From NCBI GenBank assembly GCA_030374765.1, contig JARGXX010000068.1, positions 1,984,001 through 2,048,000 on the forward strand: 64,000 nucleotides of DNA, read 5' to 3'. The translations under genes were made by a program, and so were the position numbers. The notes under the pieces are model-generated. The model worked only from the letters and a program-made list of their open reading frames with translations, did no database searches and had not been told where the DNA came from. Shown in pieces: positions 19,902 to 32,064 of this stretch (the stretch's first letter is position 1; every line of letters starts with the position of its first letter). Source of the stretch: Agarophyton chilense. Its lineage: Eukaryota; Rhodophyta; Florideophyceae; Gracilariales; Gracilariaceae.

Positions 19902-21088
19902 CTGTTTCAAAAACATATCCTTTCATCCGTCATATTCTCTTTAGCGCGCTTTCAGTAGTTTATTTTCGCTTTTTTAACCCGAATGACAATTATAGAGAGT
20001 CTTATCATTTATTCAATAAAAAAATGAATTAAATTGGAGATAATTTTGTCCCAGTATTTTGTGATACAAATTTTCGAATAAAAAACTGTACTGAACTGTC
20101 TAAATTGCCCATAAACCATCATATTTAGCACTCCATACTTGTTTTCAATAAAGTGTACATCGGAAATTCGTCATGGGTGATCCATATCAGTCATATTTAA
20201 ACCACCTATGTAGTGTTTTTAAACATTTTACTCTTTTACAAGCGCAAAAACCTGCTAAAACCCCTTATTTAATTCAAACGTAAACTAGAAAAAGAAAGCA
20301 CATAAATTTCCAATAATTTACCATAACGTTTTTAAATCATTAGAGCTTTAAAAAACTCCATTTTTTAGTTTTTGTTTCTTAAAATTTGCCATCAAAAACA
20401 ATCTCAGATGTTTAGCCAAAGAAATTTCTTACAAAACTCAAATTTTTATTGCAACTATCGTGTTACTAAAAGCTGAAGAAATATGGTCCGTTTATGTTCA
20501 CCTTTTTTGTCTAAAAAAATATCTTTTGTCATACTCTTTTTTATTGAGCCTTTTCTGAGGAACACAACACACGTTTGCCTTTGTGTTTCGCTTTCAAAAG
20601 AAGATTTTTTTGTTGTTATATCGTTTAACCAATTTTGACTTTTTGCTTTGAGTCATATTTTAGAACATTTTCAATTCAAATACAGTTTTTTTGCAATTAT
20701 TTTTTGCCCCATGAAGTATCACAGCACAGATAACGCTTAAATCTACTCGTTTTTGTGTTAGAAAAGAATTCTGTATATCTCGAACATTGCTTGAATTCAT
20801 ATCAAACATATTTATTGTATTAATTGTTTTTTGGGATTATTATTAGATTGTGCGCTATGAAAGTCGAGGTCATGCTTTAATGGTCGAATCTAATAATTTT
20901 CATATGTTTTTGGCGAGATAAAGGCGTTACACAAGTCATAATGGTGCTCTTTATCTTATAAAGGATATGCTTAAGAAAAAAGATTTCTGCCTTGAAAAGG
21001 TTTTATTCGGTGAGAAATTGGCTCTACAATACAGAAAAAGCCATTTTTCGCTCGGGTTTAGGAAAGGAAATGTTTTTGAAACGCACTG
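19902..21088 (-). mobile_element. Tc1/mariner transposon, decayed copy 2 (inverted)
   Basis: A 1187-bp AT-rich element between TA dinucleotides (19900-19901 and 21089-21090). The right terminus, reverse-complemented, reads CAGTGCGTTTCAAAAACAT; the left reads CTGTTTCAAAAACATATCC. It is a relative of copy 1 in opposite orientation: GTGATACAAATTTTCG near 20060 and CTGTACTGAACTGTC near 20087 match the reverse complement of 16998-17040. No long frame survives. It is shorter than copy 1, chiefly because copy 1 holds an insert. Confidence 0.8.
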
Positions 21089-21224
21089 TACAAGGTTGCT
21101 ACCCAAGTGAGAACATAATTAAGAGTATAAAACAATTTTCGAAGTCTTGAGCATGTCATTGCGCCGCCCTCGACACCGATACGTGTATTAGGAGTGATGC
21201 ATGCGATCTTCCGCATACGACGAG

Positions 21225-22091
21225 TGTAGGACAATGCCCCCAAGGGGGAAAACCTACGAAGACGTCCGGATCTTCCTCTCACGAGGTAACCGGCGCGGTA
21301 GAGCCCTCCCAGGGATCGGCGCGCAATGCCGGGTGTAAGCCGGAGCCAAACCGTCGCGACGATGGGCGCAGGGAGGCTGAAAGAAGTCGAGGATATCCGC
21401 TGAAGCGGTGCTTGCGTATCCTCTGAGGAGGCAAAACCCACGAGAGTGGCGAGCACGACAGGTGTCAGTGCGAGCCGCAAGAGCGGGAATTGCCCAATGA
21501 AGGGGAGGGAAAGGGGAGGAAAATGGGAACGGAGGCAAGAGGGCGAGGTTGACCACGAGTCGCAAGAGGGGACTCGGGAATAGCCGGCACTGCCGGGTGT
21601 AGCAAACCGTATACACGGGCGGAACCAAGAAAGTGGGAATAGACACCCAACACACGAAGGCTGCTTGAACGTCCAAGGGGGTTGGGAAGCCGTGCACCAC
21701 GGGAAATCCCTCCGTAAGGAGTTGTATATCCGCGCAGGCGGTTCGACCCAGAGCCAAGATCTGGAAAACCAAGATCACCCTTCTTGGGAAGACTTTACTG
21801 GACCGGCGGCCGCGAGGCCGGCGGCCTAAGTACTGTAGTCACAGTAGAATAGAATAAATAAAGTCTATCCTAAATAGCTAAATGTCCGTCTAACAAAAGG
21901 GCCAATCTGGCGGCCACGTGTCGCGCGGGCGCTGCGGCCACGCGTGTGGCACCCGGTCCCGCCGGTGCATCACCGGCGTTCCGGCCATCGCCGTGAAAAC
22001 GGATTACTCCTACTCATAACGAGGTTGCACGCCGTAGGCTCCGGAAAAAACTTAAGTCCCCAAAAACCTCCCTGGAGGACGTTGCTCTTCA
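21225..22091 (-). repeat. 3' LTR of element A
   Basis: An 867-bp direct repeat of 43503-44366 in the same orientation. Read on the minus strand it starts TGAAGAGCAACGTCC and ends CCTACA. The start resembles that of element B's LTR (TGAAGTGCACGCCC), so the two elements belong to one lineage. Confidence 0.9.
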
Positions 22092-22110
22092 TATCCCCCC
22101 CCCTTAAGAC
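22092..22110 (-). promoter_or_regulatory. Polypurine tract of element A
   Basis: On the minus strand the sequence directly upstream of the 3' LTR reads GTCTTAAGGGGGGGGGATA, a purine run of the kind that primes plus-strand DNA synthesis in LTR elements. Element B has ACGGGGGGGATA at the same place. Confidence 0.75.
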
Positions 22111-22139
22111 AGGGCGAACACCTCGAAGAGGAAGTCGGC

Positions 22140-23915
22140 ATGGCAGCTCGTCATGATAAGAGCGCGTCCGACACCGGGTCTCCGGAAACCAAGACACCTT
22201 CACCAAGGATCCCACGCAAGCTCTTCGCATCCGATTCCAACCACAGCACACCAACACGCACCATGTCCAACTCCGACGGTCATAACACATCCGCGACTCC
22301 CGCCCTTGGCGGTTCCACCGGCTTCCGGTCCGCGCCCCACCCTGGGGATGTAACCAACCTCGCGTACGAAGACCGTCGTATTGGCGCCCGCTTTCGCGGA
22401 CAGGCGGACCCACCGCAGTAGCCGACCTACGACGCCCTTGTGGGTGCAAATCCGAGAACTCGGCATGGCTCCGCGATGTTGCGGTATGCGCCTTGGTTTC
22501 ACCCATTGGCTGTCCGCGACGAGGATTTGATCCACTCCTACACCGATAACTCGGAGATGCTCCCGGGCGACCTGCCCGGCGTGGTGACCATGTCCTGGGA
22601 TTGGCGTAATCGTATCGCCATCCCGGTACACCACATACTCCGCCCACGCGGTGAATCCTCTGCGGAGGCTCAGGCCGCGCTTGTGCGGATCGCTTATCTC
22701 AGGCACCATCGGGCGCCTTTCGAGTTCCCGATACCGCCAGAGGTCGAATTCGACGTCCACCTTTACCGCACTTGCGGGGAAATGTCGTACTGTGACCGTA
22801 TTAACGGATTGGAAACCCTCGCTTGGAGGGGCACACCGATCGCTCGGCAAGAAGCCCTTTGCTGGGTACGACCGATTCTTCGGGCAGAGTTCCGCTACCA
22901 ACCGCGGCAGTCGCGCTCGAACTTCCTTCAGAACTTCATCCGCGATGAGCGGCGTTGGCGGGCCCCGACCGGGTATTTCGTACCGTACCAAAACACGGAG
23001 ATTGAGCGCATCGCGCCTGCTCACCGACGTGGTCGGTACGTCAGTCTCCCAGACTGGTGGTACTCCTTGGAGGCGTGCTGGGGTTGCTTCATTGAGCTGC
23101 CCCCAGTCTTCACCTATGTAGGGTCTTCGTTCTTGAACGATCCCCAGTCGGGGTGGTGGTCCGTCGTGGTAAGCGAATGGGCCGTCCGCACTGCGGCTTT
23201 TATCCTCGCTGAGGCGTACGACCAATACCGATTGTGGTACGTGCCACCGCGAGTGCGGGCTGCGATCCGCCGTTTGGACATGCACATCCCCCTCGGGGGC
23301 GAGGCGAACGAAGAAGAGATGCTGGGCCTCCTCGACTTTGTGGAGGGGGTCCAGTGGGTTGAGATCCAGCTGGAGAACTCCCAACGCATTCAACCGCGTC
23401 GCGGGTCTGGTCCCGGATTCGGGAGGAATACCGCGCTAGCGGGGGATTTCATCTACTTCGACCCCTGGGAGTACCACGAGATCAGCCGCGAGGAAGCGGA
23501 AGCCAACCGGCATGCGCCGCGTGAAGTCCCGGCCGACCACCCGCGAGGGTATGTCGACTCGAGCGACTATTACCGCGGCTATGCGGATGGTGACCCGATG
23601 GTCGACAACGAACCAGAGGATCCGGGTTACGCTCCGACGGAGGATGACGAGTCCGGCGAGACCGGTGAGGAGTCCGTTGAATACGGTGGTGCGGCTCCAT
23701 CCGGGGCTGCTGATGCCGTGCAAACGGATTCCTATCCGACTCCATCGGTGGCGGGCCCGCCCGCAACTGCCGCTGGCGCGGAGCGGGGCGAAGTCATCGC
23801 GCGCTTCCTTCGGGAGGTGGGGCTTCGCCCTTCCGAGATCTCTGGTGATGTGGCCGCTATGCGGGATGCCTTAGCCAACCGCCTGGGCGGGGGTCCACCT
23901 CGTGCGGAGGAATGA
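22140..23915 (+). pseudogene. Antisense accessory gene of element A
   Basis: An unrecognised protein encoded on the strand opposite to gag-pol, starting just inside the 3' LTR and reading towards pol. The homologous gene of element B lies at the same place and orientation. Shared blocks include APWFHP-AVRDE, WDWRNR, ARQEA-CW-RP, RSNFLQNFIR, YFVPYQN-E-ERIAPAHR, ELPPVFTY and PRVRAA-RRLDM. The C-terminal third is acidic and Pro/Gly/Ser-rich with a DFIYFDPWE motif at its start. No known retroelement domain is visible. Conservation between two diverged copies suggests it was under selection. It looks nearly whole, with about one break. The 330 bases between it and the end of pol hold nothing I recognise. 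Confidence 0.7.
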
Positions 23916-24248
23916 CCGGAGCTTCCGGTAGAATGTAGGGCGGCGCCACTAGGGCGCCCTTGCCAGTAGTGAGAAATAAAAAGAAGAGGGTCGCCCTTCC
24001 GACGCCCTTTTCCAAGTCCGCTTCTTTCTTTCCGGGGCACCGGCCTTCTACCGGGGTTCCGGCCTTGCAGGGAACCAGCCTAGCTGGGAGTTCCGTGTTT
24101 AACGGTGGGCGCTTCGCGCGCGGACCAGGTAACTGGCAGGACCACCAACGACGTTGGGATAGCGTGAGCGGTTGCTTCCTTCCCCGCGTTGAGGCATGGA
24201 CGGAGATGGCGCGTGGCGCCACCAGCCATTCCATTCCGTGTTCACGGT

Positions 24249-27200
24249 TTATCCCTCTTGGGCGTTTACCAGCGTGGCTGGGAGTGCGGTCCCCGCAAGG
24301 CCGTGGTATTGCATTACGGCAGAGCGCGGGAGGTGCTCAATCGGCTCCGGAGTGTCCCACTCCGGCCCGTATCCGTACCAGCGGGTCCGGTACTGGAGCA
24401 CCCCGTGCCCATCGTAGCTATGTCCGATGATTCGGTCGAGGACGTACTCCTGCACGTAAACTTGACGGCCTTGCCGGGTGGTGGTGACCCGAGCCTCAGC
24501 GCCGCGTGGTGCTGGGCTCTTCGTCGCCTGTTCCGGGTCGCCCGGTTTGTCATTCCGCTCTGCGGTTGTTGCCGGGTTGCCGGGGCTGCCGTACCGCTTC
24601 GCGGAAGTTGCCGGCGCGGCCGGGTTGTGTTTCCGCTGGGCGGTAGGGGCTTCCCTGAAGTCCGCTCTTACCGCGAGTTTGCGGGGGTCCTTACGTCTTG
24701 GTGACGGTTCGCCGGAGGCCTCCGCTTGATTTGCGGCATGTGGCGTTCCCATTGGTGGGCAGTTTCCGCCGTGCGGTGCGCCGTGGGCTGTGAGTGGTTC
24801 ACCGTCCCGGCGATCCACCTTCGCGGGGTGGCTATCAGCCAATGACCGGGATGCCGGGTGCCCATTGGTACGATCTCCCGCCCGGGTCACGTGACCTTGA
24901 GAACGGGTGGTCGGACCATCGCGAACGGTTGGCTCCGATTGTTCGGCAAGAGAGGCGGTTTTCGACTTGTCGTCGCGCCCCTTTTCCCCCATGGGGTTCG
25001 TACCGTTCTCAACGGAGTGGGTCGCTAGATTTGCCTGCGCAGCGTTCGCCGGAGTACCGGTATCGACCGAAACGCTCGGTGTGCGACCGCGAATGTGCGG
25101 GGAGCCCTCAGTTGCTTCCACGCGATGCGGAGCGTCCGTAGGGTCTCGCTTCCCGGCTTCGGGTCTTCGAGCGCCTTGGTCCCCCTTGCGGGGTTGCGTG
25201 GCGGTCGGGTTAACCGCCGCGTCCCGCGGGAGCGGATTGGCGTCTGGCGACGATGCCGGTTGCCCGCTCGGGGGCCTTGCCCGGGGTGTCCGGTTAAACT
25301 TCCGTTGCGACGGCGATGCTTCCGCGATTGAGCGGGTCCCCTCCCCCTCCTTAGACGCAGCGACGGGTGATGGTGAGCTAACCGCATGGCGGGTATAGAT
25401 ACCGCTGCGCGGCGCCCGTAAGGGTAGCTGGCCGCAAGGGCCAGGTGTTTCCGGGATTGCCGGTGGTTCCGATAAAGACGCTATATCGGAGAGACCCCGT
25501 GAGGGGTGCGGTACCAAGTAGGGGCGTGGTGCCACCGTTGTCCCCGTGGTATTCGAGGCCGTTTGGACGGGGGCTGATGCGTTTTTCGCCTGCGGCGGTG
25601 GGGTGGCTACGATATGGTCTTGTGAAAGACGTTCGTGGTCGCCGTTCTTGTCCACCACAACGGGGAGGGAGGACACGACCCGGAACGGACCTTCAGCGAC
25701 AGGCAAGAGCTTGTGACGCTTGTCGGTCCGGGGGTTGTAGTACTCCCGGCGAACGAACACGTAGGTTCTCGGCTTGGGCGGTGCCGGTAGTGGTCCGCGT
25801 AAGCGGTTATCAAAATCCCGCTTGTAGGCGGCCTGGGCACGTTCCATGGACTTCCGGGCGACCGGTACGAGCTTGATAAGCCAGTTCTTCCACTTGAGGC
25901 GGTATTGACCCACGGATGGGAAAGAGTTGACACTGTGTTGGGGTTCGACCGCCACTGGCGGGGGTGTCCTGGAGAGCACAAGCTCGAAGGGAGTCAGACC
26001 GGTTGTCCGGTAAACCTGCGTGTTGTAGGCGTAGGTGATAGCATCAGAATATATGTCCCACGTCATTGGGTGATCGGATACGTAGGAGCGTAGCGACGCG
26101 AGTAGGGTGCGGTTGAAGCGTTCCACCTGCCCGTTTGTTTGCGGGTGGTAGGTGGTAGTAAACAGGTTCTTGACGTTGAGGATGCGGCAGACGTCCTGAA
26201 AGAACTTAGAGGCGAACTGCTTACCGTTATCGGATAGAACCTCCATCGGAGGCCCATAAACGAACGCCCAGTGCGTAACGAAGGCGTTCGCAACCGTGAA
26301 AGCGGTGATCTTCCGTAAAGGTACGGTGCGCACCAGCTTCGAAAAGCGGTCAGTGATAACCAGGAGGAACTTGTTTCCCTTGCGCGTCTTGAGTAGAGGC
26401 CCGAGAATGTCGATTGCGACAAACTGGAGGGGCGCCCTTGCGGGGAAAAGCTTCATCCGTTTGGAGTGCTTCCGGAGTTTCACCCGGTTCTTTGCGCATT
26501 GGGTGCAGAACTGCACCGTAGCGTAGCAATCAACCGCCATAGCGGGCCAATAAAAGTCCCTTCGCAGGGTTAGATAAAGTTTTCTCCCACCGGAGTGTCC
26601 CCCGAGGGTCGGGTAGTGTGAGAGGTGGAGCACCCTGGTTTGCAGGGTGTGGGGGACCACGATCTGGGATCGGTGGTCCACCGTCCGGACGAGGTAACCG
26701 ATGTCGTTTACCTCGAACGGGAGGTCCTCTCCACCGTTTAGGCGGGCCCGTATGCGCGTGCAGAACGGGTCGCCGAACTGTTCTCGGATCATCTCCTCGG
26801 TGGAGATGGGTACAAAGGTCCCGGGTACGGGTGTTTCATTCTCGCGCGCTGCGAGTACCTCATCCATTTCCATGGTGTCTTCCCCGGTTTCGGGCCAATC
26901 CGACTCCGTCGGTGTTTCCCCTTCCAAGGTAAAGCACGGGATCTCGTCGACCTCCGGGTCGGCAAGTGCTTCACCTGTCGTAGTTAATCGAGAGAGGGCG
27001 TCTGCTTGGGTGTTCTGGACACCCTTTTTGTAGACTACCTCGAAGTCGAATTCCGCTAAGCGGAGGCGCCACCGCATTAAGCGGCCAGAAGGATCTGTGA
27101 TGTTCAGCAGCCACCTCAACGAGGCATGGTCCGTGTACACGGTGAAATGAACGCCCATGAGGTATGGGCGCAGAGTGGATAGCGCCCAGACCACTGCGAG

Positions 27201-28928
27201 GCACTCCTTCTCGGAGACCGAGTAGTTGCGCTCGTGGACGTTCAGCGTGCGGGACCAATAGCCAATTGGTTTGCGTTCCCCCTCGGGGGTGGTTTGGAAC
27301 AGTGCGCAGCCCACCTGGTGGTCGCTGGCGTCGGTGTCGATGGAGTAGGGAAGCCCAGGTTTGGGCAAGGATAGGATGGGAGCTGTCGTAACTGCCTTAA
27401 TCAAGGAGCGAAAAGATTCCGACTGATCGGTGGTAAATGGCGCAAGCTTCGGTGGCTGGCCCTTCCGCAGTAGCGCGTTTAGCGGAGCGGCGATATCCGA
27501 GAAACTTGGTATAAACCGTCGATAGACGTTGACCAGACCTAAAAAGGATCGGAGCTCCGTTTGAGTACGGGGCTCCTTCGCCTCGCAGAGGGACTTGATA
27601 CGAACTTGTTCGATCATTAACCGTCCTGGACGGATGACGTGCCCGAGATACTTCACCGTGTCGGTGAAGAACTCGCACTTCCTCAACTTGAGGGTTATTC
27701 CTGCGTCTCGCAGTACGGTCATCACGTCCCGCACGTGGGTCAGGTGATCGTCCAGGTTTCTGGAAAAGACAATGATGTCGTCCAAGTAGACGAGGCACGT
27801 GCGCCACTTGAAACGCGACATCAGTATGTCTATTGCCCTTTGAAAGGTGGCCGGTGCATTGGTTAAACCAAACGGCATCCGCTTGAAACGGTAGGAACCC
27901 GAGTGGCAAACAAACGCGGTTTTGTCTCGGTCCTCTTCCTGGACTGGGACTTGCCAGTAGCCCCAGTTAGCATCCAGAGTCGTAAACACGGTAGCGTCCC
28001 CGAGCGAGTCTATACACTCGTCCATGCGCGGAATCGGGTAGGTGTGCCTCACGGTGACGGCATTGAGGCGGCAGTAGTCAACGCAAAACCGCCACGTGCC
28101 GTCAGCCTTGAGGGCCAGCACCACCGGTGAAGCCCAAGGAGATTGGGCGGGCTCGATGACTCCAGCACGGAGCATCTTGTCCACCTGAAATTCTTCCTCC
28201 TCCCGAGCTTTCGGTCCCGCCCTGTAAGGGGGTTGTGCAACCGGACGTGCGTGCGGTAGCAAGTCTATCCGATGTTCGGTTGTATTGATCTCACCCAGTG
28301 AGCCGTCCCACATTGTGGTAAACTCGCGTAGCATTCCGCGTAAGCGGTCCCGGTGTGAGACCGGTACATGACTCAGGTCCAGGTCCTCGAGGGCCTTGAT
28401 CAGGTCTATCTTATCGTAGCTCGTAGGCTGTGCCCTGGTGTCAGGTGTGGGAACCGACGAGGTCGGAAATGCATCCGTCTTGACGGTTTTATCGAGCGCC
28501 AACTGCTGTGCCTCCCCGGAGGTTTCTGCACCGGATACCGGGAGACCATCCTCGGTAGAGGGAGTTATTCCGAGTACTTTGGCAGCCGTCACCTTTGTAG
28601 GGAGCATCGCGAGCGGGTGCGGCGTCACAGACCCAATGACTTGGTTCTTTGCCAGCGTCTGGGGAGCCTTTCCCAGATTGGCAACCAACACCCTGAAGGG
28701 AGAATTCGGCGTGACTTGCACGATTCCGTTCGCAACGGTTAACTGAAATTTCTCGTACAACGAGGGCAAGGGCTGAACAACCCGAAGACCGTGTTGACGG
28801 GAATTGACTGAAACCATAACCTGGCTCTCCGGGGGTATGGTGACTGACGAGGCAACGCGTAGCTTCGTAGAATCCCGGTTCGCCGGTGTGGGTTCCTGCG
28901 CAGCAGGTAGAGGAACGTGTTTCCTCGA
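24249..28928 (-). pseudogene. pol of element A, main part (RT to chromodomain)
   Basis: This minus-strand part of the polyprotein contains, in order: reverse transcriptase (YPIPRMDECIDSLG, FTTLDANWGYWQVP, YLDDIIVFS), RNase H (IDTDASDHQVGCALF), an integrase zinc-binding region (HSGGRKLYLTLRRDFYWPAM), the integrase core (FVAIDILGP, LSDNGKQFASKFF, NGQVERFNRTL), a long Pro/Arg-rich linker, and a C-terminal chromodomain (EYVLDRIIGHSYDGHG, WYGYGPEWDTPEPIEHLP). The domain order protease-RT-RH-IN-chromodomain defines Ty3/gypsy chromoviruses; the chromodomain is thought to guide insertion to particular chromatin. Its upstream part was cut off by element B and lies at 40670-41232. Confidence 0.9.
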
Positions 28929-29780
28929 TGAAGTGCACGCCCTCTGAAGGGGGTTTTCTTGGACTTTGTATTTTTCCGGAACATCCGGCACTTGATCATT
29001 ATATGAGTACAGTCTATGACCGTTCACCGGAATGCCGGAATGTCTACACGTGTGGGACGGTTGGCAGGTGTAGTTATGACCACAGTAGGTGGGTGGATAG
29101 GAACTCCCTATCTATTTATTTATTTATCTATTTTTTTATTTAGTTATTACACTAGGGGAGCTACAGTACTTAGTGCGACGGCAGTGGCCGCCGCACCAGT
29201 AAACTCCCCCACCAAGGGTCCCGATCTCAATCTTCCCCAACGTTGCCGATCTGGGTTTGGCTCTGGTCTCTACCGCCTACGCGGGCTAATCACCTCTCAC
29301 GAGGAGTAGCGCGTAGCACTCGGGTTGACCATCCCCCTTGCCCGCCTAAAGAGACCCATCGCTGGGAGTGTTTTTCCAACTGTTGTTGTGTTTCGCCTTG
29401 TTAAGGGTTTGTCTCCGGCTGTGCCGTATCATACAGAGCCACTCGCGTGACTCGGTGCCATCGCCCCTCGTCCCCCTCCTTCTCCCTTTTTCCCTTTTTC
29501 CTTTTCCTCGTTCCCCGATTACGGGTAGCATCCCGCTATCCGCGGCTGTACCGACACGTCGGATCACGGCCACCGTGTGGACCTTTTCCTCAATCCGAGG
29601 CACACGCACAAGAGGAGCCCTTCTTCACCTCCCTGCGCAAGTCGCGACGGGTGACCCCGGCCTTACAACCCGGCTAAGTCGTGTCACCTCTGGGAGGGCT
29701 CTTTTCCGCTCAGCTACCTCCGTGGACGAAGATCCCGAGCGTCTTCGTGGTGTTTACCCGCACGCGGGCATTGCACTACA
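28929..29780 (+). repeat. 5' LTR of element B
   Basis: An 852-bp repeat nearly identical to 39818-40669. It starts TGAAGTGCACGCCC and ends GCATTGCACTACA. A TATT/TATC simple repeat lies near 29107-29147. Confidence 0.93.
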
Positions 29781-29783
29781 AAG

Positions 29784-29799
29784 TGGTCTCCCGACTTAG
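29784..29799 (+). promoter_or_regulatory. Primer-binding site of element B
   Basis: TGGTCTCCCGACTTAG begins three bases after the 5' LTR. Exactly the same 16 bases, at the same 3-base spacing, follow the 5' LTR of element A. TGG pairs with a tRNA CCA end. The sequence is not the common initiator-Met site (TGGTATCAGAGC); I cannot name the tRNA. Confidence 0.8.
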
Positions 29800-29899
29800 A
29801 AAGAAAGGAGTTCCACTTGTGTGTTTCCCTCTTTTGAGGTCTTGTCAGTGTTGACCCGGAAAGTTCCGTTTTTCTCATCCCTCTCAAGGGTAACCGCTG

Positions 29900-32062
29900 A
29901 TGAATCGGAAGCCCAATGATACCGATGGGGCCGTCACTCGAAGTCGGTCCCGAACCGGTTCGGACCGCGCAGACGACCCCTTCGTCTCGCGCATCCCCGT
30001 GAAGGGTAGTGGCTCTCGACCTTCGAGCCGCAACCGGGAATCCCGGAACCTTCCTTTGCCCCTGTCGTCACAACCTGTTATGGACAGTGGGGCTCCTTCG
30101 GCTGCTGCCGGCGCACCTCCTGTGTCCCGGTCAGAACCCGCAGCTGCGGTGCCCCTGCCTACCGCAAACGTTGGCGACAACCCCCAGGGTCCCTCCCTGG
30201 AGGATCAGGTGCGCACCCTGCGTACCGCCCACAACGCCCTTGTTGGGGAATTCAAGGCCCTCCGCGAGATCGTGGAGGACTCCCCTGCAAAGGGCACTGT
30301 TGAGGATCTCCGTACTTTACGGGAGGATGTCAACGAAATGTTGGAGTGTTTGGGTAGACCCCCTGCCTTCGTTGAAGGAATTGATGACCGATTCAATCGG
30401 GTTCGCGCACGCCTGGAGACATTTGAACAGACCATCTTGATGGACAATGATACTCCGGCAAAGCCGGTCGCTGTGTCGCATCGTGACGAGCATGCCGGCA
30501 ACAGCAGGAACCGCCGGAAGCGGAAGGGAAAGTACCCGGACTCCGACACCGACTCGTCGGATTCTGGTAGGAGCAGGTCCGAGAGGTCCAACTCGACGGA
30601 CTCCTCCTCGGAGAATGAGCGCCCCACTCGCTCTTCCCGCTCCAAGCGGTCCTCAGCCACCCAAGGTGCGATTCGGTCGCGGCAGAAAGGCCGGAAGCAT
30701 TCTGGGTTAAAGCAGCTGAAACCCACCGACCCGAAGTTTCGGAAGTTGCTCTCGTACCGGTACTACCGGCTGGAGGATTCCTCGCTGGACCGTACACCCC
30801 GTGGCACGGGAAGGGTGAAAGACTGCATCAAACGGATGCAGCTTTCCCTGCGGAACCAGACTTTTTCTGGAGAGGATCCAATCCTGGTATTGGATTTCCT
30901 CGCCCGCTTTGTAGCGGAAGCCGATATATTAGGCATGAACGAAGGGCAAGCCTATATCGCGTTACCGTACTTCCTACGGGGGATGGCCGAAGACCAATAC
31001 ACCTCTGTTAGAGGATCATCGCGAGCCTCCGAGGGAGGAGTTTCCTGTTGGCCCGAAGCCGTCCAGTATCTACTGAGGTCATACACGACGAATGAAGCAA
31101 TTCATTTCGCGATCCTCGCCCTGCGAGATACACGTCAACGCCAAGGCGAGACGGAAACCGAGTATTCGGTACGCCTCAACAAGGCCTTCCACCGTTGTGG
31201 GAACGTTTATCCCGCCAGGGAGCGCTGCACGATGTTTATCGACGGGCTCAACCCCGTCCTCAAAACACTCGTGGCCCGTCGCCGGGAGGATAAGCCGAGA
31301 ATCACCTATCTCGAGCTTATCCAAACCGCCAGGGCGGAGGGTGACGCACTGCGTGCACGCGTTCCTCAAGCGAGGTTGAAGCCTACCAAGGCATTGTTGG
31401 TGGAGGACCGCTCTCCATCCCTCTCTCTTTTAGCGGATGACAAGCCCCCGCAGGAGTACGACAACGTGCAACTCGCCCACGAGGATGGGATCTCTATCCC
31501 GACCACGGACTTGCCGTCTACGACGGATTCGTTTGACACCGCACAGCAGGGCTCGCTTCTGTATGCGGGGAACAGCCGTGTTCCGCCGCCAAGAGTCCCG
31601 CATGCGGGAGGTCAAACTCGTTTCCAACGGCCAGGATGGATGGATACCCGCCAAGCGGTGCGTTTTGCCGATAATCGGAATGCAAACCCGCGGCCGAGGC
31701 CGGCACTCATCTGCCACCTTTTCTATTTGCACGGCCACACCTCACCCCAGTGTCTCCTCTCTTTGAGGGATATGCCCAAAGTGGTGGGGAATTTTGAGGC
31801 CCTGACGCCGCAGGAGAAGCAAACCGTGCCCGTCGCTTCATACCTCCGCGCTAGAACGGACTTTTCGCTCGCCCTGCCCACCGCCACCTCTGCAAGGTAT
31901 GTTCCGGTACAACCGGCTAGACAGGCCCCGCACGACAACGGTCCACCCGCCATTGGCGGTCCAAACGCCGCTAATGCGAGAAACCGCGATCAACGGGCTA
32001 ATGCCTTGGTGGTCGAGGACCCTGAGCAACCGCCGCAAGCGGATCCCGCTCAGGAAAACTAA
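29900..32062 (+). CDS. gag of element B
   Basis: A 720-residue structural protein of the virus-like particle. The N-terminal part is Ser/Arg- and Pro-rich, with a charged region at about 195-270. The middle resembles the gag capsid region of Ty3/gypsy elements (LRNQTFSGEDPILVLDFL, ALRDTRQRQGETETEYSVRL, then RCTMFIDGLNP). A zinc-knuckle-like region lies near the C-terminus (HGHTSPQC). The frame looks whole, from the first ATG after the primer-binding site to a stop two bases before the pol ATG. Confidence 0.85.
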   Translation: MNRKPNDTDGAVTRSRSRTGSDRADDPFVSRIPVKGSGSRPSSRNRESRNLPLPLSSQPVMDSGAPSAAAGAPPVSRSEPAAAVPLPTANVGDNPQGPSLEDQVRTLRTAHNALVGEFKALREIVEDSPAKGTVEDLRTLREDVNEMLECLGRPPAFVEGIDDRFNRVRARLETFEQTILMDNDTPAKPVAVSHRDEHAGNSRNRRKRKGKYPDSDTDSSDSGRSRSERSNSTDSSSENERPTRSSRSKRSSATQGAIRSRQKGRKHSGLKQLKPTDPKFRKLLSYRYYRLEDSSLDRTPRGTGRVKDCIKRMQLSLRNQTFSGEDPILVLDFLARFVAEADILGMNEGQAYIALPYFLRGMAEDQYTSVRGSSRASEGGVSCWPEAVQYLLRSYTTNEAIHFAILALRDTRQRQGETETEYSVRLNKAFHRCGNVYPARERCTMFIDGLNPVLKTLVARRREDKPRITYLELIQTARAEGDALRARVPQARLKPTKALLVEDRSPSLSLLADDKPPQEYDNVQLAHEDGISIPTTDLPSTTDSFDTAQQGSLLYAGNSRVPPPRVPHAGGQTRFQRPGWMDTRQAVRFADNRNANPRPRPALICHLFYLHGHTSPQCLLSLRDMPKVVGNFEALTPQEKQTVPVASYLRARTDFSLALPTATSARYVPVQPARQAPHDNGPPAIGGPNAANARNRDQRANALVVEDPEQPPQADPAQEN

Positions 32063-32064
32063 TT

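Noticed and set aside
15690-21088. A single 5.4-kb transposon bounded by the outermost terminal repeats
   Set aside because: Internal termini with TA flanks at 17166/17167 and 19901/19902 show two separate elements of one family.
23500-28750. Many plus-strand frames across element A pol
   Set aside because: They are mirror readings of the minus-strand pol frame and carry no motif of their own.
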